A DNA stretch of 64,000 nt from an uncultured Spirochaetota bacterium (GCA_944390575.1 CALXQJ010000003.1:124001-188000), one strand, 5' to 3'. Shown: positions 47,455 through 54,664, counted from the first letter of the stretch. Numbers and translations are program-made. Notes: generated from the letters alone by a model not told the origin.

Positions 47455-47517
47455 TTTCTTTTTTATCCAATAAAAAAGAAATAGTTTTTTGGTTCTTTTT
47501 TTCTATAAAAAAAGAAC
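47455..47517. repeat. Two tandem hairpin-forming inverted repeats
   Basis: First repeat: TTTCTTTTTT (47455-47464) and AAAAAAGAAA (47472-47481). Second: GTTCTTTTTTT (47492-47502) and AAAAAAAGAAC (47507-47517) with a 4-base loop. Both arms are perfect and the two units resemble each other. They fill the gap between the type IIG gene and tcmP; at least one could terminate transcription. Confidence 0.8.
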
Positions 47518-47587
47518 AATATATACTATAAGTAGTTTATTTTATTATCTTTATGTATTATAATGTTAAAAAAATTTGGAGTCTATA

Positions 47588-48691
47588 ATGTCAAAAGATA
47601 TTAATCAAACATCATTTGCAGAAAGTACAAAATTAAAATTAGAAATACTATCTGATTTTTTTAAAGAGTGGTTTCCTGTTTTTATAAAAACACCTCAAAT
47701 AAATAAATTATATGTTTTTGACCTTTTTGCTGGAAGTGGTACTGATATTGACGGGACATATGGATCGCCATTAATATTATTAAGCGAAGCTAAAAAATTT
47801 TGTAAAAATAACTATAAAAATATAACATTTATTTTTAATGATTCTGAAAAAGATAAATCTGACAAACTTAATAAAAAAATTAATAAATATATTAAAGAAT
47901 GCAGTTCAAATTTTTGTAAAAAACATTGTATTTATAAATATAATGTTGAAAATCAACTTTTTCAAGAATATTTTTTTAATAATGAAATACAACATATTCT
48001 TCAAAATAATGAAATAGCAAAATTTTTATTTTTGGATCAATATGGAATCAAAGAAATAAATAAAGAAGTCTTTAATACATTGATTAACAGTCCTAAAACA
48101 GATTTTATATTTTTTATATCTTCTTCCATAGTTAAAAGATTTAAAGATATTCCAGAAATAAAACAATATATAGACATTAATAATATAAATGTTGTAGAAA
48201 ATGGTTACGATAAAAGTCATTTAGTTGTATTAGAATATTATAAAAGTTTAATTCCTAAAGATATGGAGTATTATATTCATGGATTTTCAATAAAAAGAGG
48301 AGCTAATTATTATGGATTAATTTTTGGTTCTTCACATACTTTAGGAATGGAAAAATTTCTAAATGTTTGCTGGAAACATGATCAAAATTCGGGTGAATCT
48401 AACCATAATATTAATAATGACGATACTTTTTTTGGAATAAAATCAAATAATAAAAAAACTATGATTGAAAATAATATTCGTAGTTTAATTTTAAATAAGC
48501 AAATAACTACTAATATTGATGGTTTTAAATATGCTATGAAAAATGGATGTAAACCTGAATTATTTAAAAAAGTTATTAAAGAAATGGAAAAAGATAAAAA
48601 AGTAGAATTAAAATCTTGTAATAATCTAAAAGTGAGTTATGCTTCTACTAATATACACAAAGTAGATAAATATACTATAGAGGTTTTATAA
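47588..48691 (+). CDS. tcmP: Three-Cys-motif partner protein TcmP
   Basis: A 367-residue protein of the TcmP family, which occurs beside Gp37/Gp68-like three-Cys proteins. It shows a Rossmann-type methyltransferase start: LKLEILSDFFKEWFPVFI, then VFDLFAGSGTDIDGTYGSPL, a FIFNDSEKDK strand, and FLFLDQYGIKEINKEVF. Start is ATG 47588, just after GGAG; the frame is open four codons further upstream only by chance. The three-Cys protein gene follows after 5 bases. Members are common in defence islands and phages, but the biochemical role is not established, to my knowledge. Confidence 0.85.
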   Translation: MSKDINQTSFAESTKLKLEILSDFFKEWFPVFIKTPQINKLYVFDLFAGSGTDIDGTYGSPLILLSEAKKFCKNNYKNITFIFNDSEKDKSDKLNKKINKYIKECSSNFCKKHCIYKYNVENQLFQEYFFNNEIQHILQNNEIAKFLFLDQYGIKEINKEVFNTLINSPKTDFIFFISSSIVKRFKDIPEIKQYIDINNINVVENGYDKSHLVVLEYYKSLIPKDMEYYIHGFSIKRGANYYGLIFGSSHTLGMEKFLNVCWKHDQNSGESNHNINNDDTFFGIKSNNKKTMIENNIRSLILNKQITTNIDGFKYAMKNGCKPELFKKVIKEMEKDKKVELKSCNNLKVSYASTNIHKVDKYTIEVL

Positions 48692-48696
48692 TTTTA

Positions 48697-49413
48697 ATGA
48701 GTTCAAAAATAGAATGGACTGAAGATACTTGGAATCCTGTTACTGGATGTACAAAAATAAGCGAAGGTTGTTTGAATTGTTATGCTGAAAAAATGGCTTA
48801 TAGACTTTATAATATGGGCGTTGAAAATTACAGAAATAAATTTGATATAACAATTCACGAACATATGCTTAATTATCCTAAAACTATAAAAAAATCTAAA
48901 GTAATTTTTGTAAATTCTATGAGTGATTTATTTCACGAAGATATACCAATAGACTTTATAAAAAAAGTATTTACTGTTATGAATAATTGCCCTCAACACA
49001 TTTTTCAAATTCTAACTAAACGCTCAGAAAACATGCTCAAAGTTATAGATGAAGTGAAATTAACTAAAAATATATGGTTGGGTGTTACGATAGAAAATAA
49101 TAGAGTGTTGTATAGAATGAATGACCTATTAAAAGTAAATGCAAATATTAGATTTATATCTTTTGAACCTCTATTGGAAAATATAAATAATATAGACTTA
49201 ACAGGTATAGACTGGGCTATTGTAGGTGGTGAGTCAGGACATAACTCAAGACCTATTGAAGAAGATTGGATACTAAATATAAAAGAAGCCTGTAAAAAAT
49301 CTAAAACTGCTTTCTTCTTTAAACAATGGGGTGGTGTAAATAAAAAGAAAAATGGTAGAATACTGCAAGGTAGAACTTGGAACGCTGTACCCAAATATGA
49401 TTTTAAATGCTAA
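48697..49413 (+). CDS. Three-Cys-motif protein, phage Gp37/Gp68 family (DUF5131)
   Basis: A 238-residue protein opening with SKIEWTEDTWNPVTGCTKIS and the cysteine set C18-x6-C25-x2-C28 in GCTKISEGCLNCYAEKMAYR, then VIFVNSMSDLFHEDIP, QILTKRSENM, WLGVTIENN, RFISFEPLLE, WAIVGGESG and FFFKQWGG. All are hallmarks of the Gp37/Gp68 (DUF5131) family, which looks like a metal- or Fe-S-binding TIM-barrel related to radical SAM enzymes, though the Cys spacing is not the classical C-x3-C-x2-C. Co-transcribed with tcmP. Possible nucleic-acid or nucleotide modification; function unproven. Confidence 0.87.
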   Translation: MSSKIEWTEDTWNPVTGCTKISEGCLNCYAEKMAYRLYNMGVENYRNKFDITIHEHMLNYPKTIKKSKVIFVNSMSDLFHEDIPIDFIKKVFTVMNNCPQHIFQILTKRSENMLKVIDEVKLTKNIWLGVTIENNRVLYRMNDLLKVNANIRFISFEPLLENINNIDLTGIDWAIVGGESGHNSRPIEEDWILNIKEACKKSKTAFFFKQWGGVNKKKNGRILQGRTWNAVPKYDFKC

Positions 49414-49430
49414 TTAATAAACTCTTCCCC

Positions 49431-49569
49431 TCCCTCGCGTAGCCCCGTTGCTTTTTTCCGCTATCAAAGTATAATTCTTTACACGCTCCAAAGGCACAAT
49501 ACCACTCCCCCCGTAGCTCCACACCGGACATAATAATACATTGATTTTTTAAACAATCAAAGTATAATT
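49431..49569. repeat. GC-rich spacer with two partial copies of a promoter-bearing unit
   Basis: The spacer between the DUF5131 gene and hicB is C-rich for this genome. Two similar stretches each hold CGTAGC(C/T)CC (49438 and 49512) and later the same 14 bases ATCAAAGTATAATT (49463-49476 and 49556-49569), which include TATAAT. The first copy would give a promoter TTGCTT-N16-TATAAT with no gene directly after it. Probably a duplication or a recombination scar. Confidence 0.65.
49541..49568 (+). promoter_or_regulatory. hicBA promoter with overlapping palindrome
   Basis: TTGATT (49541-49546), 16 bases, TATAAT (49563-49568). The -35 box forms an inverted repeat with AATCAA (49555-49560), 8 bases apart, a possible operator for HicB autorepression. 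The ribosome-binding site GGAGG at 49582-49586 precedes the hicB ATG. Confidence 0.55.
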
Positions 49570-49591
49570 TTTAAAAACTTTGGAGGATTAT

Positions 49592-49813
49592 ATGGTTTTT
49601 AATGTCATCATTCAAAAAGATAAAAACGGATACTTCGCTCAAGTACCTGAACTCAAAGGTTGTTTCTCGCAGGGTGACTCATTAGAGGAAGTAGATAAAA
49701 ATATTAAAGAAGCTATTGAACTATATCTCGAAACTATGGACAAAGAGGAAATTCAAGAACTACATCAAAAAAACTCATTTATTAGACCTTTAGAGGTGCT
49801 AATTGAAAAATAA
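49592..49813 (+). CDS. hicB: HicB-family antitoxin
   Basis: A 73-residue protein with the HicB partial RNase H fold: MVFNVIIQKDKNGYFAQVPE, LKGCFSQGDSLEEVDKNIKE and AIELYLETM. HicB binds and blocks HicA and often represses the operon. Start is ATG 49592 with GGAGG 5 bases before; the frame opens four codons earlier at a TTG that is less likely. It precedes and overlaps hicA by 11 bases, the order hicB-hicA. There is no long C-terminal DNA-binding helix pair, so repression would depend on a minimal domain. Confidence 0.9.
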   Translation: MVFNVIIQKDKNGYFAQVPELKGCFSQGDSLEEVDKNIKEAIELYLETMDKEEIQELHQKNSFIRPLEVLIEK

Positions 49814-50006
49814 TATTCCTAAAATTACTGCCAAAGAAGATGAAAAAATATTGTTGAAAAATGGGTTTATAATAGATAGGCAAAAAGGTAGCCATAGAAT
49901 ATATATTAAAAATAAAAAAAGAGTTGTTGTACCACACCATACAGGTAAAATATTACATCCTAAAATTGTTAAAGAGATATTTAATATTATTAATGATGAT
50001 GAATAA
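49803..50006 (+). CDS. hicA: HicA-family mRNA interferase toxin
   Basis: A 67-residue double-stranded-RNA-binding-fold toxin that cleaves mRNA independent of the ribosome. The motif QKGSHRIYIKNKKRVVVPHH with the catalytic His, and GKILHPKIVKEIFNII, are clear. It starts at TTG 49803 inside the end of hicB (11-base overlap), so translation depends on hicB. It is slightly longer at the N-terminus than many HicA proteins. Confidence 0.9.
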   Translation: MKNNIPKITAKEDEKILLKNGFIIDRQKGSHRIYIKNKKRVVVPHHTGKILHPKIVKEIFNIINDDE

Positions 50007-50023
50007 AATTATAAGGAGATTAT

Positions 50024-50197
50024 ATGACTGTCAAAGAAGAGTTGATTCAAATGATTAATTATATGAATGATGAAAATATTCTCGAAACTATAAACTTTAT
50101 CAAAAATAAACAGTATCTCGATGAGGCTCTCAAGCTCGAAGAACAGGGCGAAATCGTATGCAAAACTTTAGACCAACTTAAAGAATTCGAAAAATGA
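50024..50197 (+). CDS. Small hypothetical protein (57 residues), possible toxin-antitoxin accessory
   Basis: A short open frame with ATG at 50024, a strong AAGGAG site at 50013-50018, and TGA at 50195-50197. The product is acidic and helical (TVKEELIQMINYMNDENILE at the start, then NFIKNKQYLDEALKLEEQGE), like small antitoxin or DUF2281-type proteins, but I cannot assign a family. It lies 17 bases after hicA on the same strand. Its second half uses CTC, GGC and ATC codons unlike the chromosome, as in other parts of the island. Possibly an orphan antitoxin whose toxin is lost. Confidence 0.65.
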   Translation: MTVKEELIQMINYMNDENILETINFIKNKQYLDEALKLEEQGEIVCKTLDQLKEFEK

Positions 50198-50235
50198 ATA
50201 TAGTCTTTAATAAAAAAGCATAAAACTACTACTTC

Positions 50236-50264
50236 TTGATTTTTACAAAAGTTGGTAATATAAT
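50236..50264 (+). promoter_or_regulatory. Promoter for the 50283 HAD gene
   Basis: TTGATT (50236-50241), 17 bases, TATAAT (50259-50264), then AAGGAG just before the ATG at 50283. The predicted transcript start is about 12 bases from the start codon. Confidence 0.55.
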
Positions 50265-50282
50265 AATCCTAAGGAGAATGAT

Positions 50283-50933
50283 ATGAAAAAATACTACATC
50301 AGAAACGCTATCTTCGACTTCGATGGCACTATCGTCGACTCTGAAACTATATACACTAAAGCTCTATACAAAACTACTAAACAGATGAACGCTCTCACTG
50401 ATATTGACTTCCATAAGCTCGCTGGATATCAGACAAAAGATATGTATAACATCATTGCTAAAACCCACAAAATACCTGAGGATTTCTTCTCTAATACTCA
50501 ACTAGTCTTTGATAGTATGCTTGAAACTGAACTTAAACTATTTGATGGGGTAATTGAGACTATACAAAAATTTAATAATATTGTTATAGCTTCTAATAGT
50601 AAGATAGACTATGTTCAAAAAATTGCTAAACAACAAAATATTCATCAATATATAAAGAATTATTCTTGCCATAATGATAAGCTAAAAGCTAAACCAGAAC
50701 CTGATTTGTTCTTAGATGCATTTAAAAATATACAGGATATAGATAGTCAAACTACATTAGAAAATACTATAATCTTTGAAGACTCTATTGCTGGTGTACA
50801 GGCTGCTAAAAAAACTGGTATAAAGATTGTTGCTATTACTAATAGTTATGATAAAAATATACTGCTTGAAAATGGGGCTGATATTGTTGTTGACAAAATT
50901 GATAAAGTATTTGAGTATATTGATATAATCTAA
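50283..50933 (+). CDS. HAD-IA family phosphatase / beta-phosphoglucomutase-like
   Basis: A 216-residue HAD hydrolase: motif I FDFDGTIVDSE (nucleophile and acid/base Asp), a helical cap, motif II NIVIASNSKIDYV, a Lys in KAKPEPDLF and motif IV IIFEDSIAGVQAAKKTGI. This pattern fits the phosphoglycolate phosphatase/beta-phosphoglucomutase group; the substrate is not determinable. The first 40 codons are noticeably richer in C (ATC, TTC, GAC) than the rest, so part of the gene may share the foreign history of the neighbouring island. Confidence 0.87.
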   Translation: MKKYYIRNAIFDFDGTIVDSETIYTKALYKTTKQMNALTDIDFHKLAGYQTKDMYNIIAKTHKIPEDFFSNTQLVFDSMLETELKLFDGVIETIQKFNNIVIASNSKIDYVQKIAKQQNIHQYIKNYSCHNDKLKAKPEPDLFLDAFKNIQDIDSQTTLENTIIFEDSIAGVQAAKKTGIKIVAITNSYDKNILLENGADIVVDKIDKVFEYIDII

Positions 50934-50946
50934 TTTATCATAATAA

Positions 50947-51007
50947 CCTTTTATATAGTGATTAAATTTTACTATGCTATAAACCGAAAATTTCTTATAT
51001 AAAAGGA
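50947..51007 (+). promoter_or_regulatory. Long-range stem covering the cupin ribosome-binding site
   Basis: CCTTTTATATA (50947-50957) is exactly complementary to TATATAAAAGG (50996-51006), which contains the AAAAGGA ribosome-binding site of the 51016 gene. The 38-base loop has smaller TAGT/ACTA and TATAG/CTATA pairs. This could mask the site in the mRNA. Confidence 0.4.
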
Positions 51008-51015
51008 TATGATAT

Positions 51016-51342
51016 ATGACAGGGCATAATTATTATTATAAGTCTACTACAGAAAAAGAATTTAATTGTCTAAAAGATGATGATAAACTAATAGAGGCTT
51101 TATCTTATAAGGGTTATACTGTTTATGCAGTAAAGCAAAAGTCAAATCAATTAATACCATATCATGAACACCCTTCTGAAGAGATGGTAATTGTATTGAG
51201 CGGTAAAATAAGATATATTATAGAAGAAGAAATAGTAGATTTGGAAGCTGGTGATATTATTAGAATACGTCCACACTCTATTCATTCTATGATAGGTACT
51301 GCTGAAGAGGGCATTTCTAATTTACTACTTATATTTATCTAA
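51016..51342 (+). CDS. Single-domain cupin protein
   Basis: A 108-residue small cupin. Motif 1 is IPYHEHPSEEMVIVLSGKIR with His-x-His and Glu metal ligands, and motif 2 is LEAGDIIRIRPHSIHSM with a further His. The metal site looks intact. Such proteins can be isomerases, dioxygenases or sensors; no specific role can be read. An AAAAGGA site precedes the ATG and may be hidden in a hairpin. The last 4 bases overlap the converging nuclease gene. Confidence 0.85.
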   Translation: MTGHNYYYKSTTEKEFNCLKDDDKLIEALSYKGYTVYAVKQKSNQLIPYHEHPSEEMVIVLSGKIRYIIEEEIVDLEAGDIIRIRPHSIHSMIGTAEEGISNLLLIFI

Positions 51343-52160
51343 AATAACTCATTTTCATTAGCAATTATCTCATCATTAGACAGTGTTATATCATCTATAG
51401 AGTTTTCATTATTATAACACTTACTAACAAAATCACAAAATTTACAATGAGGACCAACACTTTTATTATAAACCCTATCATACCTTATATCATTAATAAT
51501 TTCATCAAACCACTCACCAATATATAAAATAGAATCATGAGAAAATTCAACAGTATCAAATTTATCCTCATCAAAATGATAAAAAGAAGCAGTAGCTACA
51601 TTAGACCTTAATTTATCAAGTAAATAAGCATAAAATTTCAACTGTATAGTTTTTCTATCTCTATCTTTATTATCTTCTCCAACATCATAATACTTAGTTG
51701 TCTTATAATCAACTATATGCAAATGAGAATCTGAAGAAATATCTATTCTATCAACACGTCCAAATAAAATATAATCTCGAACATTAACTTCCATATATTC
51801 TTCTCTATTATATGGAACTTTATTTGCAAAAGTATTAAAAAAATTTGAAAGCATTTCTAATCCCTTAATACCCATTTCTCTTTCTTCTTCACGAGTATTA
51901 AAAAAAGATCTTATTCCCATTCTTTTCCATAACTCTCTAAAAAGATTATGCAAACTATCTAATGTTCTATCTTCGGCCTTTTTATCATAAAAGTATTTAC
52001 ACGCTTGATGAATTATATTACCAAAAATAAAATTAACATTTAAAGCTTTCTTTTGATTTTTAAATGGTTTTTCTATATAAGTATATCTATACTTTCTAGG
52101 ACAAAGTAAATATGTAGATAGACTATACTCACTAAATCTTTGTAATTTTTGTTTTTGCAT
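51339..52160 (-). CDS. Cas4/RecB-like PD-(D/E)XK nuclease with Fe-S cysteines
   Basis: A 273-residue stand-alone RecB-family nuclease. It has the cysteine arrangement of Cas4/AddB (Cys in LLCPRKYRYT, then C-x2-C-x5-C in HCKFCDFVSKC), the motif GRVDRIDI with Asp, VDYKTTKYYD with Asp and Lys, and the QLKFYAYLL motif (Q/Y). It therefore should be a 4Fe-4S DNA exonuclease of about the size of Cas4 proteins. No CRISPR array or cas gene is seen nearby, so a repair role is more likely. It lies downstream of the flaA pair but behind a terminator. Confidence 0.85.
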   Translation of the reverse strand: MQKQKLQRFSEYSLSTYLLCPRKYRYTYIEKPFKNQKKALNVNFIFGNIIHQACKYFYDKKAEDRTLDSLHNLFRELWKRMGIRSFFNTREEEREMGIKGLEMLSNFFNTFANKVPYNREEYMEVNVRDYILFGRVDRIDISSDSHLHIVDYKTTKYYDVGEDNKDRDRKTIQLKFYAYLLDKLRSNVATASFYHFDEDKFDTVEFSHDSILYIGEWFDEIINDIRYDRVYNKSVGPHCKFCDFVSKCYNNENSIDDITLSNDEIIANENELF

Positions 52161-52164
52161 AAAT

Positions 52165-52210
52165 AATAAAAAAATTGGGAAATAAAATCACAAAATTTTA
52201 TCTCCCAATT
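52165..52210 (-). terminator. Terminator after the flaA pair
   Basis: On the minus strand AATTGGGA plus ATAAAAT (arms 52203-52210 with 52173-52180, and 52195-52201 with 52182-52188, one mismatch) around a 6-base loop, followed by a T-run near 52172-52165. Strong rho-independent terminator. Confidence 0.88.
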
Positions 52211-52233
52211 GATAAATATAACTTTATATATTA

Positions 52234-52929
52234 TTACCAAGTATCTCTTGGATCATCTTCTTCTCTATAAGTCTCTAAGTATACATCTGTTTTAGCAACT
52301 AAATTATCAAAATATACATAGTACTTACCATAAGAATCTCTAGGATCAACTTTAACATGTATACCCATAAAGCTTATACCCTGATCAGTTTGACCTCTAA
52401 AGTTATCTTGTTTAATGCTTGCAGGAACTTGTACAGTAATGTTTTTCCAACCCATAAAGTTAAGAGACTCATTACCAACAACTTGAAGTTTACCATTTAC
52501 ATCATATAAATAGAAACTCATCTTATTATTGTGATTACGACCTGCAACCCATACACTAATTTCTTTAGTATATCCTGGGATTTTTACTGGTCTTGGAGGA
52601 GTTACTGCAAAATGAGGATATCCTGTTCTAAAGTATTGAATTTTAGCACCTAAAATATACTTATTATTTTCTTCTCCATCAGCAACCACATCAGCAGGAC
52701 CACCTTCTCTACGAAGGATACTTGCTACTCCAAAATCTCTTGGCATAGAAACCTGCCAAGTATTAGCAAATTCAAAATCATCTATTAAAAAGTTAGTGAT
52801 AGCTTCTGTTACAAAGTTGTTACCACCTTCACCTTGTTGTTGCTGTTCATCTTGTGCTGCATCCTGAGCGAATAATAAGAATGCAACAGTTAAAACTAAC
52901 ATTGTTATAAAGATACTTAATCTTTTCAT
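52234..52929 (-). CDS. Periplasmic flagellar filament sheath protein, FlaA family
   Basis: A 231-residue secreted protein with signal peptide (IFITMLVLTVAFLLFAQD) and the FlaA region NFLIDDFEFANTWQVSMPRD, followed by RTGYPHFAVTPPRPVKIPGY, ISVWVAGRNHNNKMSFYLYD, MGWKNITVQVPASI and YYVYFDNLVAKTDVY. FlaA forms the sheath around the FlaB core of spirochaete periplasmic flagella. It lies 31 bases after another FlaA-like gene and is shorter than the classical FlaA sheath protein, so it is probably a paralogue resembling the Treponema flaA-like pair rather than the major sheath protein. Confidence 0.88.
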   Translation of the reverse strand: MKRLSIFITMLVLTVAFLLFAQDAAQDEQQQQGEGGNNFVTEAITNFLIDDFEFANTWQVSMPRDFGVASILRREGGPADVVADGEENNKYILGAKIQYFRTGYPHFAVTPPRPVKIPGYTKEISVWVAGRNHNNKMSFYLYDVNGKLQVVGNESLNFMGWKNITVQVPASIKQDNFRGQTDQGISFMGIHVKVDPRDSYGKYYVYFDNLVAKTDVYLETYREEDDPRDTW

Positions 52930-52960
52930 TTTTATATTTCTCCTTTAACTTAATTAAATT

Positions 52961-53788
52961 TTATTGTTGCGCTTCCTCATTATTAGCAGCTTCTGTATTA
53001 TTATTACTACCTTCACCACCAACAACTTGAGCTCCATCTTCACCATACTGTTCAGCTGTTCTACCACCATATTCTTTACCAAGAGTAGTTTCAATATCTG
53101 AACCATCATAAGCAGCTCTAAATGTATCTGTTACTGTTTGGAAATAGTCTAGTAACACAACAAAATTATCTGCTTTTTCTTCTGGAGACGACCAGAAACG
53201 GAAGTTTAAGAATCTTAAACCTTTAGCTCTTGGAACATAAGATTCTGATTGAGGAATAAAACCTGGAACTGCTGTACTTAAGTTTTTCCAACCTATATAT
53301 CTTAAAGAACCTAAAGGCAATGTATAAGTATAACCTTTATAATCTTCAAATATCATTTCCATAGTGTAGGCATAATTACCACCCCATACCCATACATCAA
53401 AAGTTTCTGCTTTACCTGGAACTATTTTTTGAACTGTAGGAACAAGATCAAAGAAGTTATATCCTTTTCTAAAGAAAGAAACTGATGCTGATAAAGAGTT
53501 TGTAGAGTTATAACCCTGATTACCCATACCATAAGGCTTTGTAGCAAATAATCTTAAATTAGGATATTTAGTTACAACACCATTTTCATTAGTTCTATCT
53601 CCAACAAAAAGAGAACGACTTGCATTAGAAATTGGTTGCCACTCATCTAATGTTTCAAAGTTATAAAGTAATCTAGTTTCAACGTAAATACTTTTTCTTT
53701 GTCCAAAAACAAGCGAACTTATGCTTAAAAGTAGACAAATCATTATGAGGTAGCGAGGGCTTACTCGCATACTTCTATAAAATTTCAT
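52961..53788 (-). CDS. FlaA-like periplasmic flagellar protein
   Basis: A 275-residue secreted protein, first gene of the pair. Signal peptide CLLLSISSLVFGQ, then NFETLDEWQPISNASRSLFV, YNFFDLVPTVQKIVPG, FDVWVWGGNYAYTMEMIFED, LRYIGWKNLSTAVPGFIPQS and VVLLDYFQTVTD. The order of these blocks matches the downstream FlaA paralogue, including the YxGWKN motif. The C-terminal 40 residues are a Glu/Gly/Asn-rich tail (AQVVGGEGSNNNTEAANNEE). GGAG precedes the ATG, and a strong promoter lies at 53843-53870. Confidence 0.87.
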   Translation of the reverse strand: MKFYRSMRVSPRYLIMICLLLSISSLVFGQRKSIYVETRLLYNFETLDEWQPISNASRSLFVGDRTNENGVVTKYPNLRLFATKPYGMGNQGYNSTNSLSASVSFFRKGYNFFDLVPTVQKIVPGKAETFDVWVWGGNYAYTMEMIFEDYKGYTYTLPLGSLRYIGWKNLSTAVPGFIPQSESYVPRAKGLRFLNFRFWSSPEEKADNFVVLLDYFQTVTDTFRAAYDGSDIETTLGKEYGGRTAEQYGEDGAQVVGGEGSNNNTEAANNEEAQQ

Positions 53789-53842
53789 AGCACACTCTCC
53801 TTAATATTTATAGCTAAGCATTTATATTCCATAACTCTACAA

Positions 53843-53870
53843 ATTATATTCTAATATAAAAAATTGTCAA
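53843..53870 (-). promoter_or_regulatory. Promoter for the flaA-like operon
   Basis: On the minus strand exact TTGACA (53870-53865), 16 bases and exact TATAAT (53848-53843). This is a housekeeping sigma70 promoter, not a sigma28 (FliA) flagellar type, and gives a leader of about 48 bases before ATG 53788. Confidence 0.72.
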
Positions 53871-53977
53871 CTAAAAATCCATAGAATATTTCATAAATAC
53901 CATTGCTTTTATTGATTTATCGGAATTGTTATGTTAATATTTAAAGTGATAAGTTTTTATTTTTAGTGTGTTTTAGT

Positions 53978-54664
53978 GTGAGAATTAATAAGTATATTGC
54001 GAGTAAAAATATTGTAAGCAGGAGAGAGGCTGAAAAACTTGTATTGGATGGAAGAGTAAGAATAAATGGTTCTGTTATAACTAATTTAGCTACTCAAGTG
54101 AATGAAAATGATGTTGTAGAAATAGAAAGCATAGAAGATATAAAAAATGATAAAATTTATATTAAATTAAATAAGCCAAGAGGGTATGTATGCTCTACTA
54201 ATAAAAATGAGGGAATACCTATTTATAAATTAGTAAAAAATATAAAAGAAAAAATATACCCTGTTGGAAGATTGGATAAAGATAGTAGCGGGCTTATAAT
54301 ACTCACAAATGATGGTGTTTTTGCTAAAAATATTATAGAAGAAAATTCTAATTGTGAAAAAGAATATTATGTAAAACTTAATGATGATATACCTGATGGG
54401 GCTCTAAAAAAATTAGAGTTTGGGATGTCATTAGATGGCAAAAAATTAAAACCTGCAAAAATAAAAAGAATTGATAAATACTCATTTTATATTACTCTAA
54501 CTGAAGGTAGAAATAGACAAATTAGAAGAATGTGTGAGAAAGTTGGATTTAGGGTTGTAATATTAAAAAGAATTAGAATTGCAAATATTTTCTTAGATAG
54601 TCTTAAAGAAAAAGAATATCAAAATCTTAACAAAGATGAAATAGACTCTATTATTAAGTATTAA
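53978..54664 (+). CDS. rRNA pseudouridine synthase (RsuA/RluB/RluF family)
   Basis: A 228-residue protein with an N-terminal S4 RNA-binding domain (RINKYIASKNIVSRREAEKL, VRINGSVITNLATQV) and a catalytic domain with the motif PVGRLDKDSSGLIILTND containing the catalytic Asp, and the C-terminal ITLTEGRNRQIRRMCEKVGF. It converts a specific uridine in 16S or 23S rRNA to pseudouridine; the site cannot be told. I choose the GTG at 53978 because homologues begin with xRINKYIA; another GTG in frame at 53966 is also possible. Neither has a clear ribosome-binding site. Confidence 0.88.
   Translation: MRINKYIASKNIVSRREAEKLVLDGRVRINGSVITNLATQVNENDVVEIESIEDIKNDKIYIKLNKPRGYVCSTNKNEGIPIYKLVKNIKEKIYPVGRLDKDSSGLIILTNDGVFAKNIIEENSNCEKEYYVKLNDDIPDGALKKLEFGMSLDGKKLKPAKIKRIDKYSFYITLTEGRNRQIRRMCEKVGFRVVILKRIRIANIFLDSLKEKEYQNLNKDEIDSIIKY

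Noticed and set aside
49005-49394. 129-codon open frame antisense to the DUF5131 gene
   Set aside because: Shadow of a strongly recognised gene on the other strand.
49431-49540. GC-rich spacer considered as an integron attC site or a CRISPR leader
   Set aside because: No paired core sites, integrase or regular repeats; only a two-copy partial duplication.
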